Assembly (NCBI RefSeq): GCF_023856365.1
Contig: NC_064554.1
Location: forward strand, 8,609,001-8,673,000
Reading direction: 5' to 3'
Origin: Brienomyrus brachyistius
Taxonomy: Eukaryota > Chordata > Actinopteri > Osteoglossiformes > Mormyridae
Length of the DNA: 64,000 nucleotides
Below, one piece after another: positions 26,401 through 37,922 of this stretch. A program made the position numbers and the translations under genes. The notes under the pieces were generated by a model. The model searched no databases. It saw only the letters and a list, made by a program, of their open reading frames with translations, and was not told where the DNA came from. Positions within the stretch are counted from its first letter, which is position 1; each line of letters begins with the position of its first letter.

Positions 26401-27721
26401 AAAAGGAAAAACAAAACTGTATGCTTTGTCATTCTTTCACGTATTCGTACGGGGCGACGACGTAGACTGAAAATTCGACTTTTTTTTTTTACTGCATTAC
26501 CACTGATGCTCGCCCTGCAGCACGGAGCCGGTAGATCGCAGAGCCCGGTGTTCCGAGCGCAGCCCATGCGGGTGAAATAGCGGCACCGCAATTCCCGCAC
26601 GTTTCATCACCGAGTCCGATGTGCCACAAACTGACAAAACATTATATCTAAGCCATTTCAGCAGCAGAGGTCCATTGTTTTCCCCCGGCCCAGATGCCAG
26701 CTTCTGTTTTCCTGCGCACATGTAAGATGAGAATGGGATACAAGCAGAGAGCCTTACAGCCAGCTGTCTGGGGGAAATGCTAAACTGAGACAGTCTTGAC
26801 GTGTTATTTGTTCATGGGGGGTGTTGAAAAGCGCGCGCGGGGGGGGGGGGGGGGGGGGGGCTGCCCCAGGTGTGTTCTGGTAGCATGCCCCACCCCTGCC
26901 CAAATAACGATCAGGCGTGGGACAGAAAACTTCCAACAGCTATACCTTTCGATAAATATATTATCAGTATACCAGTTATGTTAAACATTAGTCTTCAATT
27001 GACAACAAACAAACAAACAAACAAGGACAAAAAGCACACATGAGACGTCAACGCAAACATTTGTTGCTATAATAGGATAAAAAAAATACTGCCAACAGCC
27101 AAGTCAGGCTGTGTACTTTCCTATTAGAGAAGCTTGTATTGTACGTGATGTACCTCAGTCAAGATGAATCTTTTAAACTAGGTTTGATGAGAAAGGGGTT
27201 TATCTGCTGTCAGCGGAGGGTGGCGCTCATCATGTTCCTAAGAAGTATCCGAATGTTTTATGTAAAAGGTTAAAATAATAATACTAGTAAAAATATTCAA
27301 TGGTATTGTAGTCCTCTCAAAATCTCAAGACTCAAGCGGTTTGTTAAGGTCAAGTGAAATTAAAATCAATCGAATATTCGTACAATTAGTTTTGATTAAA
27401 ACATGCTTAGATCATTTTGAGAAATAACTGCGTTGTTATGACATTCATCAAAATAAAACAGTATTCTTTTCCCTAACAGGTAACATAAAAACCAATTTTT
27501 ATTAATTTCTTAAAAATCAAAACTAAACTACTGATATTGTTTTCGTTTGAGTGCTCGGCGTAACAAATAATACACAAACATCGCTGTTTGATTAGTTGAC
27601 CAAATGGCACATTTGAACTCCGTCCTGCTCGTACTTACCTACACGACGCGTCCTTATCTAGCCTTTATAATCATTTCATTGTGTGAGAGACCCGAGCCGC
27701 GCACAACAGGTCCCGGCTTAC
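23439..27721 (-). other. slc29a4: Probable slc29a4 intron 1
   Basis: No coding exon was found. It contains G-rich runs near 23441-23472 and 23920-23940, a TA-rich stretch near 25846-25875, and a 22-base poly(G) run at 26839-26860. The extent depends on the non-coding first exon proposed at 27722. Confidence 0.4.
26839..26860 (+). repeat. Poly(G) tract, 22 bases
   Basis: An alternating GCGCGCGC stretch leads directly into 22 G residues. The alternating part can adopt Z-DNA and the run can form quadruplexes. Confidence 0.9.
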
Positions 27722-27950
27722 CTTCCGCAGACTCCTCGGCGCTTTCGCTTCCTAAAGATGTGGCTGCATTAAAGAGAAAAGCCGGGGACGCGTCTTATCT
27801 GCCATCTTCGCTGCGGGATGCAGCCTCCATCCATCGGGGAAATGTTCGTGTGCTGTGCTCGGCTTTCGAGCAAGGTGCACTACCGCCTTCCCTCTCTCCC
27901 ACCCTCCCGTTTTCACGATCACAGATAGTAACTCGGTATTAACAGCAACG
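27722..27950 (-). promoter_or_regulatory. slc29a4: Probable slc29a4 non-coding first exon and promoter CpG cluster
   Basis: On the minus strand the sequence CTGCGGAAG is followed by GTAAGC at 27721-27720, a good donor, in a CpG-rich block. The block holds short upstream frames: ATGGCAGATAAG at 27805 opens a 17-codon frame ending at 27752, and an ATGGATGGAGG lies just upstream. No longer coding frame joins it to the coding exon at 23438. It is the only promoter-like block within 5 kb upstream of the slc29a4 coding start. The right edge (start site) is a guess. Confidence 0.4.
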
Positions 27951-29540
27951 GGGGAACGAGTGTTTCAGCAGATTTAAAGGGTTCATCCGCGCACAGAGCA
28001 CCCACCCTGTACATTTGCGTAGAATAAATACCAAGGAGATGTTTTCAAATGCACTATGGAACATATCATGCTAATTTAGGCTAAAATTAATTTTTCACCA
28101 TTTATTTTAAGCGATTTCATATTTCATTCCTTTCCTTTTCATCAGCGCAGTGTGCGGTTCCGTCGTGCTATCGTGGAAATGAAGAAGCAGACTTTACTCA
28201 CGAATTTGTCAAACGCTTATTTACATTTGCTTAATTTATTAACCGCGCACAGATGGAAAAGCATCTGAATGGAAAAGGCGAAAGCTTGATAAATAGCAAC
28301 GTAGCCTATTTACACAGGCAGGCGAGCTTGCAAGTCTTGGTTTACACATGCATGTATGAATACACACACTAACACATATATTAATACATGTACATATATG
28401 ATTGTATACGAAATAAATCCGGGATGTGTTCTTTTAAATATTAATATGTCATTGTCGCGTGACAAAGGGAACAGTTGTACATCCCACTGTTGTCTTTGGA
28501 GCCTTAAATTCTGATCGCTGTTATTGCTACGTGACTAGATTTAAGCCTAGATTTCATTCTGGAACCTTCCCCATCACAGTCCTCAAATCTCCATATTCAC
28601 AATAAGCACTTATGTTTGTCCCAGACCCCGTTGTCATCCCGTTAGTGTCACCAAAGCACAGGACGGTGGCGTGTCTCAGCTGTCAAATTGCGGGGCTCCT
28701 TCTCTCCCCAGGTCCCACCGCATCTCGCCCGGCTCATGCTGCCTTTGCTCAGATTTTAAAGGTATCTATCTGCTGACGGCATCCTACATACAATGGGTTC
28801 TGGAAATATCCATTTAGATGCGTGATTTAGAAGTCTTATCGCTTACTGCAAGCCATGGCGGCAAAGCGATGTTCAAACAGGCTCCATATCCAGATGAAGA
28901 AACGGGTCTCACGTGTGTAGGGGTCACGTGTCCTGCTCTCTGAAGGCAGGTTTCAGCTGTATTTGATCATGAATATTTAGGCCTACAAACAAATTATTTT
29001 CGACATGAAAGACAATTTTTTTCCATCAAAAATGAACGGGGTACCAATAGACTGACAACTCCCTGCCAGATTGATGAAAAACGATTTTTTTTTTTCAGTT
29101 ACAGGGGAAATACGTTATGAAAAAAGATAAAATTACATTGCACATTCACTGAAAGATACCTACATATGAGAACTGAAACCCGGGGATCACCAACCTGTCT
29201 GCACTTTGATGAAACGTCTGTCAGAATCTGCCGTGGTGTTGGCGTTCACCCCTGTACAAAGGTGTTATTAATTTAATCTTGTAAGGTTCTTCATGTTTTT
29301 ATCACAAGAACATAGAACATATGTGTGTGTTGGTTATGTTCTTATGTTTATAGGCATGCATATGTATGTAAGCATTCATTCATACATACACACATTTCGC
29401 ACATGCTGAGATTTTCTGCATTTGCATGTTACTTAGCATTTATTAAAAATAACCTGAATATTCTTTACTAACAAATAAATTTACAGTATATTTATCTTCT
29501 GAGTGCCTTTATTAGCAAGAAAACATCATATCTCTGATTA
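27951..29540. other. Upstream non-coding sequence
   Basis: No gene is seen. The stretch is AT-rich with TATA/ACACAC-like simple repeats near 28345-28410 and 29310-29395. It may hold slc29a4 upstream control sequence. Confidence 0.4.
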
Positions 29541-29544
29541 ATCA

Positions 29545-29630
29545 AAGTAGCCTCCTCGAGCAGTTATAACAGCAGGGAGACTTTGAGGCATTCTCTCCAC
29601 ACAGGACATTAAATACTGCTCTGTTTCATG
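29545..29630 (-). mobile_element. Fragment of a Tc1-like transposase 3' end
   Basis: Read on the minus strand, this short piece gives EQYLMSCVERMPQSL followed by a segment ending TARGGYF, the shape of the last residues of Tc1-like transposases (a 'VESMPRR...KGG.T.Y' type ending). No terminal repeat or rest of the gene is visible. It is probably an old truncated copy beside the younger element that starts at 29903. Confidence 0.5.
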
Positions 29631-29902
29631 GAATGAAACAGTTAACTAGTGCATTTAAAGTTAAAGGACAGCCTAGATCACGATCACCACGCAACCAGTT
29701 AATATGGTGTCAGACATGCACTGTACTATACTCTTTCCACATTATAAAGGAAAGTTCTTTTATCTCACTTTTCATCTATAATTGACTCAACTCAACTTTC
29801 CACTGTTTAACATGAGGAAAAATCTGCAGTTTATGAAATGAATGGAAAAGTGGTATGCAAAAACGTTTGTCTGGTAGTATATATATATATATATATATAT
29901 AC

Positions 29903-30187
29903 ACTGAACAAAAATATAAACGCAACACTTTTGTTTTTGCTCCCATTTTTTATGAGATGGACTTAAAGATCTACAATTCATTCCAGATACACAATATTAC
30001 CATTTCTCTCAAACATTTCTCACAAATCAGTCTAAATGTGTGATAGTGAGCACTTCTGCTTTGCTGAGATAATCCATCCCACCTCACAGGTGTGCCACAT
30101 CAAGATGCTGATCTGACATCATGGGTAGTGCACAGGTGTACCTTATACTACCCACAATAAAAGGCCACCCTGGAATGTGCAGTTTTG
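29903..30187 (+). repeat. Left terminal inverted repeat, 285 bp
   Basis: The left arm pairs with 30785-31069 in inverted orientation. Differences are few, for example one or two bases in the GCTCCCATTTTT region. Confidence 0.9.
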
Positions 30188-30199
30188 TCTCACAGCAAA

Positions 30200-30751
30200 A
30201 TGCCACAGATGCCACAAGCATTGAGGGAGCGTGCAATTGGCATGCGGACAGCAGGAATGTCAACCAGATCTGTTGCTCGTGCATTGAATGTTCATTTCTC
30301 AACCATAAGCCGTCTCCAAAGGCGTTTCAGAGAATATGGCAGTACATCCAACCGGCCTCACAACCGCAGACCACGTGTAACCACACCAGCCCAGGACCTC
30401 CACATCCAGCAGGTTCACCTCCAAGATCGTCTGAGACCAGCCACTCAGACAGATAATGCACGGCCCCATGTTGCAAGGATCTGTACACAGTTCTTGGAAG
30501 CTGAAAATGTCCCAGTTCTTGCATGGCCAGCATACTCACCGGACATGTCACCCATTGAGCATGTTTGGGATGTGCTTGACCGGCGTATACGACAGCGTGT
30601 ACCAGTTCCCACTAATATCCAACAACTTCGCACAGCCATTGAAGAGGAGTGGACCAACATTCCACAGGCCACAATTGACAATCTGATAAACTCTATGCGA
30701 AGAAGATGTGTTGCATTGCATGAGGCAAATGGTGGTCACACCAGATACTGA
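30200..30751 (+). pseudogene. Tc1-like transposase with central in-frame deletion
   Basis: The frame from ATG at 30200 gives 183 residues, whereas intact Tc1-like transposases have about 340. The N-terminal paired-type helix-turn-helix region is present (MPQALRERAIGMRTAGMSTR, then VARALNVHFSTISRLQRRF). It is followed by an abrupt join at about 30452 (RPATQT to DNARPHVARIC). The second catalytic aspartate (DNARPH) and the third acidic residue (SPDMSPIEHVWD) remain, but the block with the first catalytic aspartate is gone. The frame stays open across the join. It should not be catalytically active, but it could still bind the element ends. Confidence 0.88.
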
Positions 30752-30784
30752 CCGGTTCTGAGTCCCCAGACCCCCAATAAAGCA

Positions 30785-31067
30785 AAAAACTGCACATTCC
30801 AGGGTGGCCTTTTATTGTGGGCAGTATAAGGTACACCTGTGCACTACCCATGATGTCAGATCAGCATCTTGATGTGGCACACCTGTGAGGTGGGATGGAT
30901 TATCTCAGCAAAGCAGAAGTGCTCACTATCACACATTTAGACTGATTTGTGAGAAATGTTTGAGAGAAATGGTAATATTGTGTATCTGGAATGAATTGTA
31001 GATCTTTAAGTCCATCTCATGAAAAATGGGAGCAGAAACAAGAGTGTTGCGTTTATATTTTTGTTCA

Positions 31068-31069
<2 letters not shown>
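30785..31069 (-). repeat. Right terminal inverted repeat, 285 bp
   Basis: The right arm of the Tc1-like element is the inverted copy of 29903-30187 and ends TTTTTGTTCAGT next to a TA run. Confidence 0.9.

Positions 31070-31128
<59 letters not shown>
31070..31128. repeat. (TA)n(CA)n microsatellite
   Basis: About 18 TA repeats run into about 11 CA repeats. A shorter TA run (about 29877-29901) flanks the other end of the transposon, so the element appears to have landed in one TA microsatellite. Confidence 0.9.
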
Positions 31129-33479
31129 AACAAATATAAACACATGTCTATGTATTAATACAGACAACACAGGGCAGAGTTTAAATTGCCTATGTTTAGA
31201 AAAAATTCTATAGCAATTGCTATAAATTTAAAATTGCTTAAATTTAAATTTAACGTTTGCTTTGGTACTTAACTCCCTTGTTCTGGCATCGGAAGACTTG
31301 CTTTCTTTGCAGGCTTTTCTGCTGTCTTAAAGCTAGTTTGTTTAATTACGGCAATAATTACTTGACTTGAAGACCCTTGCTCTGCTCCAGCATTGGTTGC
31401 CAGTCCTTAAAGATACAGAACGTCTGACTGGACCAGAATCCTTAAATCATGGTGGTCCATTCACAGCTGCTGGTGACTGGCGTGCTTCAGAGGCTGATCT
31501 GAAATCAGTGACAAAATAAGTGCCTTATAATGAAATACAAACACTCTGACACAATCGTCAGTATTGATCTGTCTACCAGAGAAATGCATATCCATTATAA
31601 GTAGGATAAAGTGACACTGATGTCACGGGTCCTTTGTAATGAAAATTCCTCTTTCTACACCGGCATTTAAAATATTTCTAAAAGTGTTGTATTAATGTGC
31701 ATGTTTGTTTCAAAAACATACAAAGGCCTCTCGTGGATTAATGACGAGGGCTTAAACTGAACCTGGGCTTAAACTGAACCTGGGCTTGAACTGAACCTGG
31801 GTTTAAACTGAACCTGGGCTTCAGCTGCTCCTTCAGCATCGATGCTAATGATGATGCATGTGGTCCTCTTATGATGCTGATGGTCGATGATCCATTAGAG
31901 GGTGCTGGGGGTGGGGGGGGGGGGGTCATTTCAAGGAGCTTGACTGTACAGGCTTAGGGGTAAAAGAATATGAATCTATCCATTTGTCCTACAACCGCAT
32001 GTTAGTGGTCTATACCTGCAGGTCTGATGGCCTGACAGAAGGCAGGGCAGCTCCGGCCCTCCTGGGGCCCCTCCTAGGGAGGTCACTCTGGGGAGGGGGG
32101 ACAGAGACACGGGGCCACCTCAGTTTTTGTTATTCTCCACCCCACATTTCTACTATACTTCCCAATCTCTTAACCCCCCGAACGTGTCGACGCTCTAAGC
32201 ACCTTCTCTTTCTGTTCTCCCCATCAGATAAGGTACGGCCATTTCGCTGTCCGGGGGGGGGGGGTGGTGAAGGACAGTGATGAGTGGCCACAGCGCTCAT
32301 TGAAATTCCAGCTGGGGCGACGGGCCACGCTGTTCACGGTAGCCAGCGGAGGGCGCTGTGCACGGCGGCTGGAACAGCCCGTGGCCCTGCCCAGGAAGCC
32401 ATACACAAACCGCGTTCCCTTCAAATAACACTACAGCAGCTTATAACATTAAGTGAACCCCCCCCCCCCCACCCCGCTGTGGGGCTTTCTGTTTTATGAA
32501 TGTGTAAAAAGGTCACGGCGCTTACTTTACTGCCACCCTTTTGCCGGGAAAATTAAATAGTTTTTTTGCACGGCTGCTCCCTGGAGATTACGGCACGGCG
32601 GCATGTAAGGAAGGCGGCTGGCATTGACGTTTTAATTGGCCTTAATGATTCACTGCAGAGCGTTTCCACGGCACTGGGAACGAGGGTGCAGCCAGGCAGA
32701 ACCCCCACAGACGCCCCCCCCCCCCCCCCGCCCCCACCCGAATCAGCTGGTAGAAGTCGAAGGGTTTCTCTGAGAACTCCAACTTTCACTGGAGAAGAGA
32801 TTCAGACTTTCCAGCCCAAGGCGACATGCCTGGTGGGTTTCAGGAAAGCGCGGGTTTTAAATAGAAAAAAAAATCATGAAAATGACCTCAGGCGACTCCC
32901 AGTCTGAAGGCAGAAGAAAAGGCAACGTATTAAAAAATGCAAAACAGATATGATTTTTAAATCACGCGGCACAGCATTGGAAAAAGAATCAAAGGCCATA
33001 ATAACATGTGGTAAATTTGCACTTCAATTACCGACAGTCGAATACAGTAACAATTAGCCTTTGTAATTATTTGCATACTGTCAATTACATGCTGCATCTT
33101 TCCCCAGAGTCATTTTTAATGAAGTCCACCCCAGGGTTTGGGGTTTCCATGATGTAACTGATCAGTACCCATGTTAAATGGCATGTTTTGAAGGCAGTGT
33201 GTTTGAAAGTAGGTGATGTATGCACTAAACTGAAGAACAGCTTCACAAATGACAGGAGGGCTCACCTGTGAGTGCGTGGCGGTCATGCATCTCCGCTGCA
33301 GGATCATGGGCGGATGACTGCGACCCCAAGCCGATAAACAGTGATTGTGAGCCGGGCATGGCTGGTATCCATGGCAACACACGTGGGGGCGGGGCCATGA
33401 GACACGGCACAGAGTCGCTATACATCTGCATCCGGCAGCCTCTGTCGTTTTCCCACCATTGGGAGCATTTTCCTCACAT
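31129..33479. other. Intergenic sequence with short repeats
   Basis: No gene is recognised. The stretch contains an 18-bp short tandem repeat at 31748-31819 and G/C runs near 31910, 32250, 32459 and 32717. Frames of up to 113 codons here are driven by GC content. Confidence 0.45.
31748..31819. repeat. 18-bp short tandem repeat, four copies
   Basis: Four copies of GGGCTTAAACTGAACCTG with single-base changes (TTGAAC, GTTTAAAC). Confidence 0.85.
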
Positions 33480-34435
33480 AAGCTATATAAAATTCTTTGT
33501 GGCATGGATTCCACAAGATGTTGTAAACATTCTTTTGGGATTCTGGTCCATGCAGACATGATTGCGTCACTTAATGCCTGCAGATTTGTCAGCCGCACAT
33601 CCACGTGAATCTCCTGTTCTACCACATCCCCAAGGTGATCTATTGGATTCAGATCCGGTGACCCGGTGGCCACTGAAGAATAATAAACTCATTGCCATGT
33701 TCATGAAACCAGCTCGAGATGCCTGTTGGTTTGTGACTTATCGTGCTAGAAATAGCCATTAGAAGTTGGGTAAATTGTGGTCATGGTCATTAACAATATG
33801 TGAATATGCTGTGTTATTCAAGCAAAGACGGATTGGTATTAACGTCCAAAAGGGTGCCAAGAAAACATTGCCTTCACCATTAGAGCAGCAATCCAGCCTG
33901 GAATGTGGACACATGCCGTTTGGGTCCATGGATTCATGCTATTGACACCAAATCCTGACCCCACCATCTTCATGCCTCAGCAGAAATCAGACCAGGTGGT
34001 TTTCTAGTCTTCGTCTGTCCAGTCTTGGTAAGTCTGTGCCCACTGTAGCTTCTGTAACCTCGGCTTTCTGTTTTTGGCTGATCAGGAGTGAAACCTGACG
34101 TGGTCTTCTGCTGATGTAGCCCATATGCCTCAAGGTTCGATGTGCGGGGGTGCTGTGCATTCTGGGATGCTCTTATGCTCATCACAGTTGCACAGTGTGG
34201 TTATCTGAGTTTCTGTAGCCTTTTTCTCAGGTCAAACCAGTCTGGCCATTTTCCTCTGACCTCTCTCATCAACAAGGTATTTCTAGCTGCAGAACTGCCA
34301 CTCACTGGGCGGTTTTGGTTTTTCGCAGCATTATGATTAAACTCTAGAGGCTGTTGTGTGTGAAAATCCCAGAGGATCAGCGTTAGTAAAAACATTCAAA
34401 CCAGCCCATTTGGCACCAACAAGCATGCCAATTTC
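33480..34435 (-). pseudogene. Decayed Tc1-like transposon (second subfamily)
   Basis: On the minus strand, pieces of a Tc1-like transposase appear in order but in shifting frames. An N-terminal half holds ARNTLLMREVRGKWPDWFDL and then a GLHQQKTTSGF piece. The C-terminal end holds GSPDLNPIDHLGDVVEQEI and AIMSAWTRIPKECLQHLVES. Several stops and frameshifts break it, and the usual IEHLW reads IDHLG. The sequence differs from the 29.9-kb element, so this is an older insertion of another Tc1 lineage. I could not fix its terminal repeats. Confidence 0.8.
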
Positions 34436-37400
34436 AGCAGGGTGGTCAGGCTAGCATTCCCCCCCCCCCCCACCCGCCCAGTCTGTAACTAAACAACATG
34501 CTCCACGGGGCATGGGGGTCAGAGTTAGGTTAGCAACCGCAGTGCAGTGTGCTGGTGCCAGGCTCACTGCACCATGCCAGCTAGCTGGGCCCAACACACT
34601 GATCCCACAGCCTCAAGTCGTCATTTATCCACTTACTTAACACCCCTCCCAGATCATTCATTACAACAATGATCATTAACTTTGTGACAGTACAGTTGAG
34701 GAGTTTGGTTTTGCTTTTCCCATTGAAGTCTATCATTTCAGAGATCATTTTTGGGCAAATGAGTGCAAAACTTTAAAATTTGTTTAATTTTCCACACGGG
34801 GCAGAAGAGATCACATGCTCTGAAGTGTTATTTACGTTATTGGTGTATTCACCCCTGTCAGCATTCTCTAATGGAAAATTCAAGCTCTGTTCAGTTCGGA
34901 AAGTCTGAGGCGCCGTGGGCATCCATGGCGGAAGGACCAGCCACAAAACGAGTGTGGATCACTGGAGCGTGAAGGCAGAGGCCAACACTAATGGACAGGA
35001 AGAATATTATTACACGTGGCAGCATTCTTAAAATGGACCAATTAAATCAAGCAAAGGCAATTGCAGATCTATTCACCGTCAATTTTGATCCAAGGTCCGA
35101 AAACTGTGCAAACAATTCCACTATATACCGTTAATATGGCTGTAGACAGATGCATTCTGGGAAACGTATGCCCCCCTCTAAATCAATGGCATCAGTAATT
35201 ATTTCTGTGTGGCACATTTCATGGCCTCCTCGTTATCATGGTGCGCCCTTGTGCGGCTAAATGACCTCGCCATTCTGCAGGTTAATTAGCTGGCAGGATT
35301 ATTCACCACCGTGTGAGATCAGCCAGTTGGGAGGAACTGCAGTCAAGGGAGGCCGGATGACAGGCCCCTGGAATGAAGTCTTGTCATGTGGTGCTGGAGG
35401 CATGACCTCCTGGGCTGTGAGGCACACAGACAGGCTAGTCCTATGAATATATCTGAGTGCATATAGAGACAAGGAATTCCTTCAGCTGTTATATACAGTA
35501 TTGTGCTAAAGTCAGACACAGAGAATGTTTAAAGCTATTTATCTGGGTAGAAAGTGTATATTTGCTCAGAAATAAAACATTAGAACGTAGGCAAAATAAC
35601 AGTGACACAATAAAAAGCAATAAGATTTTTTTCTCTCCTCTAAAGGGTCACTGATATCTTGTGGAATGCCTAGATGAACACCACTTCAGTTCCTAAACCT
35701 CTGCTCAGGGGTACCCCAGCCATGTGTTTCACTCACTTAATCGATGAACTTATTTGTATAATTAAGTTGATGAGGTTTCCATTAGCCGAATCTGGAATGC
35801 TAGTGGTTCAGTCAACAAATACATGAGTATATTGAATAGTTACTGCAAATATTGGGGTAAATTTAGATTTTTTTAAATGGATAAACTAACACATTTTATA
35901 AAAATCAGTGTTACAGCAACAACAAGATTATTTAAACATAATTTTCTATGCTTGCACTTTTTTACTTGCCTGGTTTTTCTCTGTTAGACAGTTTGACTGC
36001 TGTGTGTAACGTATAACTCATCTATATCAAACCCACAATAGTGTGTATTTTTGAAGATTAAGCATGGATATATTTTGTAATGTTGCAGTAAGAGATAATA
36101 ACAAAATGATAAAAAAATATATACAGACAACGTGGTCTGTTTGTTTATCTATGATGACGGGCTCTTTCTGACCCCCCTGAAACAGCACCTTACCTGAGTA
36201 ACTTTAATACACACTCCCATCGAGTGAAACGACAGGAAGAGGCAGTGCTCTAGCCTACGGGCTGTCGGGGCCCTCAGCCTGAGGCATGTGAGTGCCGACA
36301 GCCCAAAGTAACAAACAAACAACAAAGAATTAAATAAATAAAGATTTTCTGGTAAGGGAAGGTTTTAAGATCCTCAGGTGTCTGTCTGACTCACACAGGA
36401 TGGTGACTCCTGCTGGATTCGGGAACTTCTGTCTGTTCGGCTGTCGTTCCGCATTCCCCCGCCCACATGTGAGCAGCCAGCCCTGCTCTCGCTGCCGAGT
36501 CTGTCTGTAGGTGTGCAGGTACCTGATTTCATCACCTTTCTGGCATAAAACCGGACTTGGTTTCAGTGACCATAGATTGAAGATCCCCTCACTAAACACC
36601 ATCACGAGATTCAGTCAATTTCTCAGACCCGGTGTCTGAACCAAGGGTATGTTCACCACAGAAAGGAAAAATTCAGCATTCTGTATTTAAATAAAACTCT
36701 GAATTTACTTCTATAGTAAATTCAGCCAATGCAGAGCATGTGCCGATAATATCAGCCTGTTATCAGAACTGCAGAGGTTTGTTTTAATTGAACAAGTTGA
36801 TAATGGAGCTTTTGATAACCAAATCGTTGCTGAAGGGCCAGCTCTCTCCTTCCCAGCTTAAGGGTTTAAGGATTCTCTGCACAGAAAATGAAAAGCAACT
36901 TAAATCTACGGCAGCTTACACAGAGAAATCTATGTTCTATCATGAGCAGAAAACAGTTAATATTCTGCCCATGACGCTGACATTTCCGAACGTAATACAA
37001 GATGCTTAGGATTCATCCTGATATTTATCTGCTGTCTTAATTCATTTGTTTCGTCCTTTGAATCCAGCTCCATTCTTCTCCAAGAAAATACGTATTTGTC
37101 CCACTAATATCTGGCATCACTTTATTTGCAAACAATGCAACCATAAGTCTAGATAATCAATGGATGAATAAACATGAAAGGAGCTGTCACTGCATTTGGC
37201 AGCATGATGTCAGCTGTTACCATAGTGATTCAGAGGCGCCCACAGACAGGGGCACCGCTAGAGATTTTGGGCCCCATGAAAGTATATTAAATTGCCCCCC
37301 AATCCAGATATGTTCAGAGATTTTTAGGGCTGCTTTGTTTGATCACCAAGATATGGCGCACCATGTACTGCTTTTGTGGATGGATGGATGGATATACATT

Positions 37401-37440
37401 ACATGTCATAGAAGTCTAAGAGCAGATGTCCACCATCTTA
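34436..37440. other. Intergenic sequence, no gene seen
   Basis: No coding exon is recognised. A poly(C) run of about 12 lies near 34460 and a GGAT microsatellite at about 37377-37393. The rest is AT-rich unique-looking sequence. Confidence 0.45.
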
Positions 37441-37443
37441 ATC

Positions 37444-37922
37444 ACCTCATCCTTTCTTCTCTTCCTCCACCCTACCTCTGGCCTAATCCATTCATCTCCT
37501 CCTCCACCCTACTTCTAGCCTTATCCATTCTTCTTTCTCCACCATACCTCTAGCCTCATCCTTTCTTCTTTTCCTCCACCCTACCTCTAGCCTCATCCTT
37601 TCTTCTTTTCCTCCACCCTACCTCTAGCCTCATCCATTCATCTCTTCCTCCACCCTACCTCTAGCCTCATCCATTCATCTCTTCCTCCACCCTACCTCTA
37701 GCCTCATCCTTTCTTCTCTTCCTCCACCCTATATCTGGCCTAATCCATTCATATCTTCCTCCACCCTACCTCTAGCCTCATCCATTCATCTCTTCCTCCA
37801 CCCTACCTCTAGCCTCATCCATTCAGCTCTTCCTCCACCCTACCTCTAGCCTCATCCATTCATCTCCTCCTCCACCCTACCTCTAGCCTCATCCATTCAT
37901 CTCTTCCTCCACCCTACCTCCG
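37444..37922. repeat. 37-bp pyrimidine-rich minisatellite, about 13 copies
   Basis: Tandem units of about 37 bp are built from CTCATCCATTCATCTCTTCC followed by TCCACCCTACCTCTAGC, almost purely C, T and A. Copies at the left are more varied (CTTTCTTCT, CTGGCCTAAT) and those at the right more uniform. It is unrelated in sequence to the 52-58 kb array despite the same unit length. Confidence 0.92.

Larger units (their letters stand above)
29903..31069 (+). mobile_element. Tc1-like DNA transposon with 285-bp inverted repeats, internally deleted
   Basis: The terminal inverted repeats (29903-30187 and 30785-31069) match nearly base for base and begin ACTGAACAAAAATATAAACG, a common fish Tc1-type end. 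The copy sits in a TA dinucleotide run on both sides, consistent with TA target preference. Between the repeats is a transposase frame that has lost its middle. The high identity of the arms suggests a recent insertion. Such a copy could be moved only by transposase supplied from elsewhere. Confidence 0.93.
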
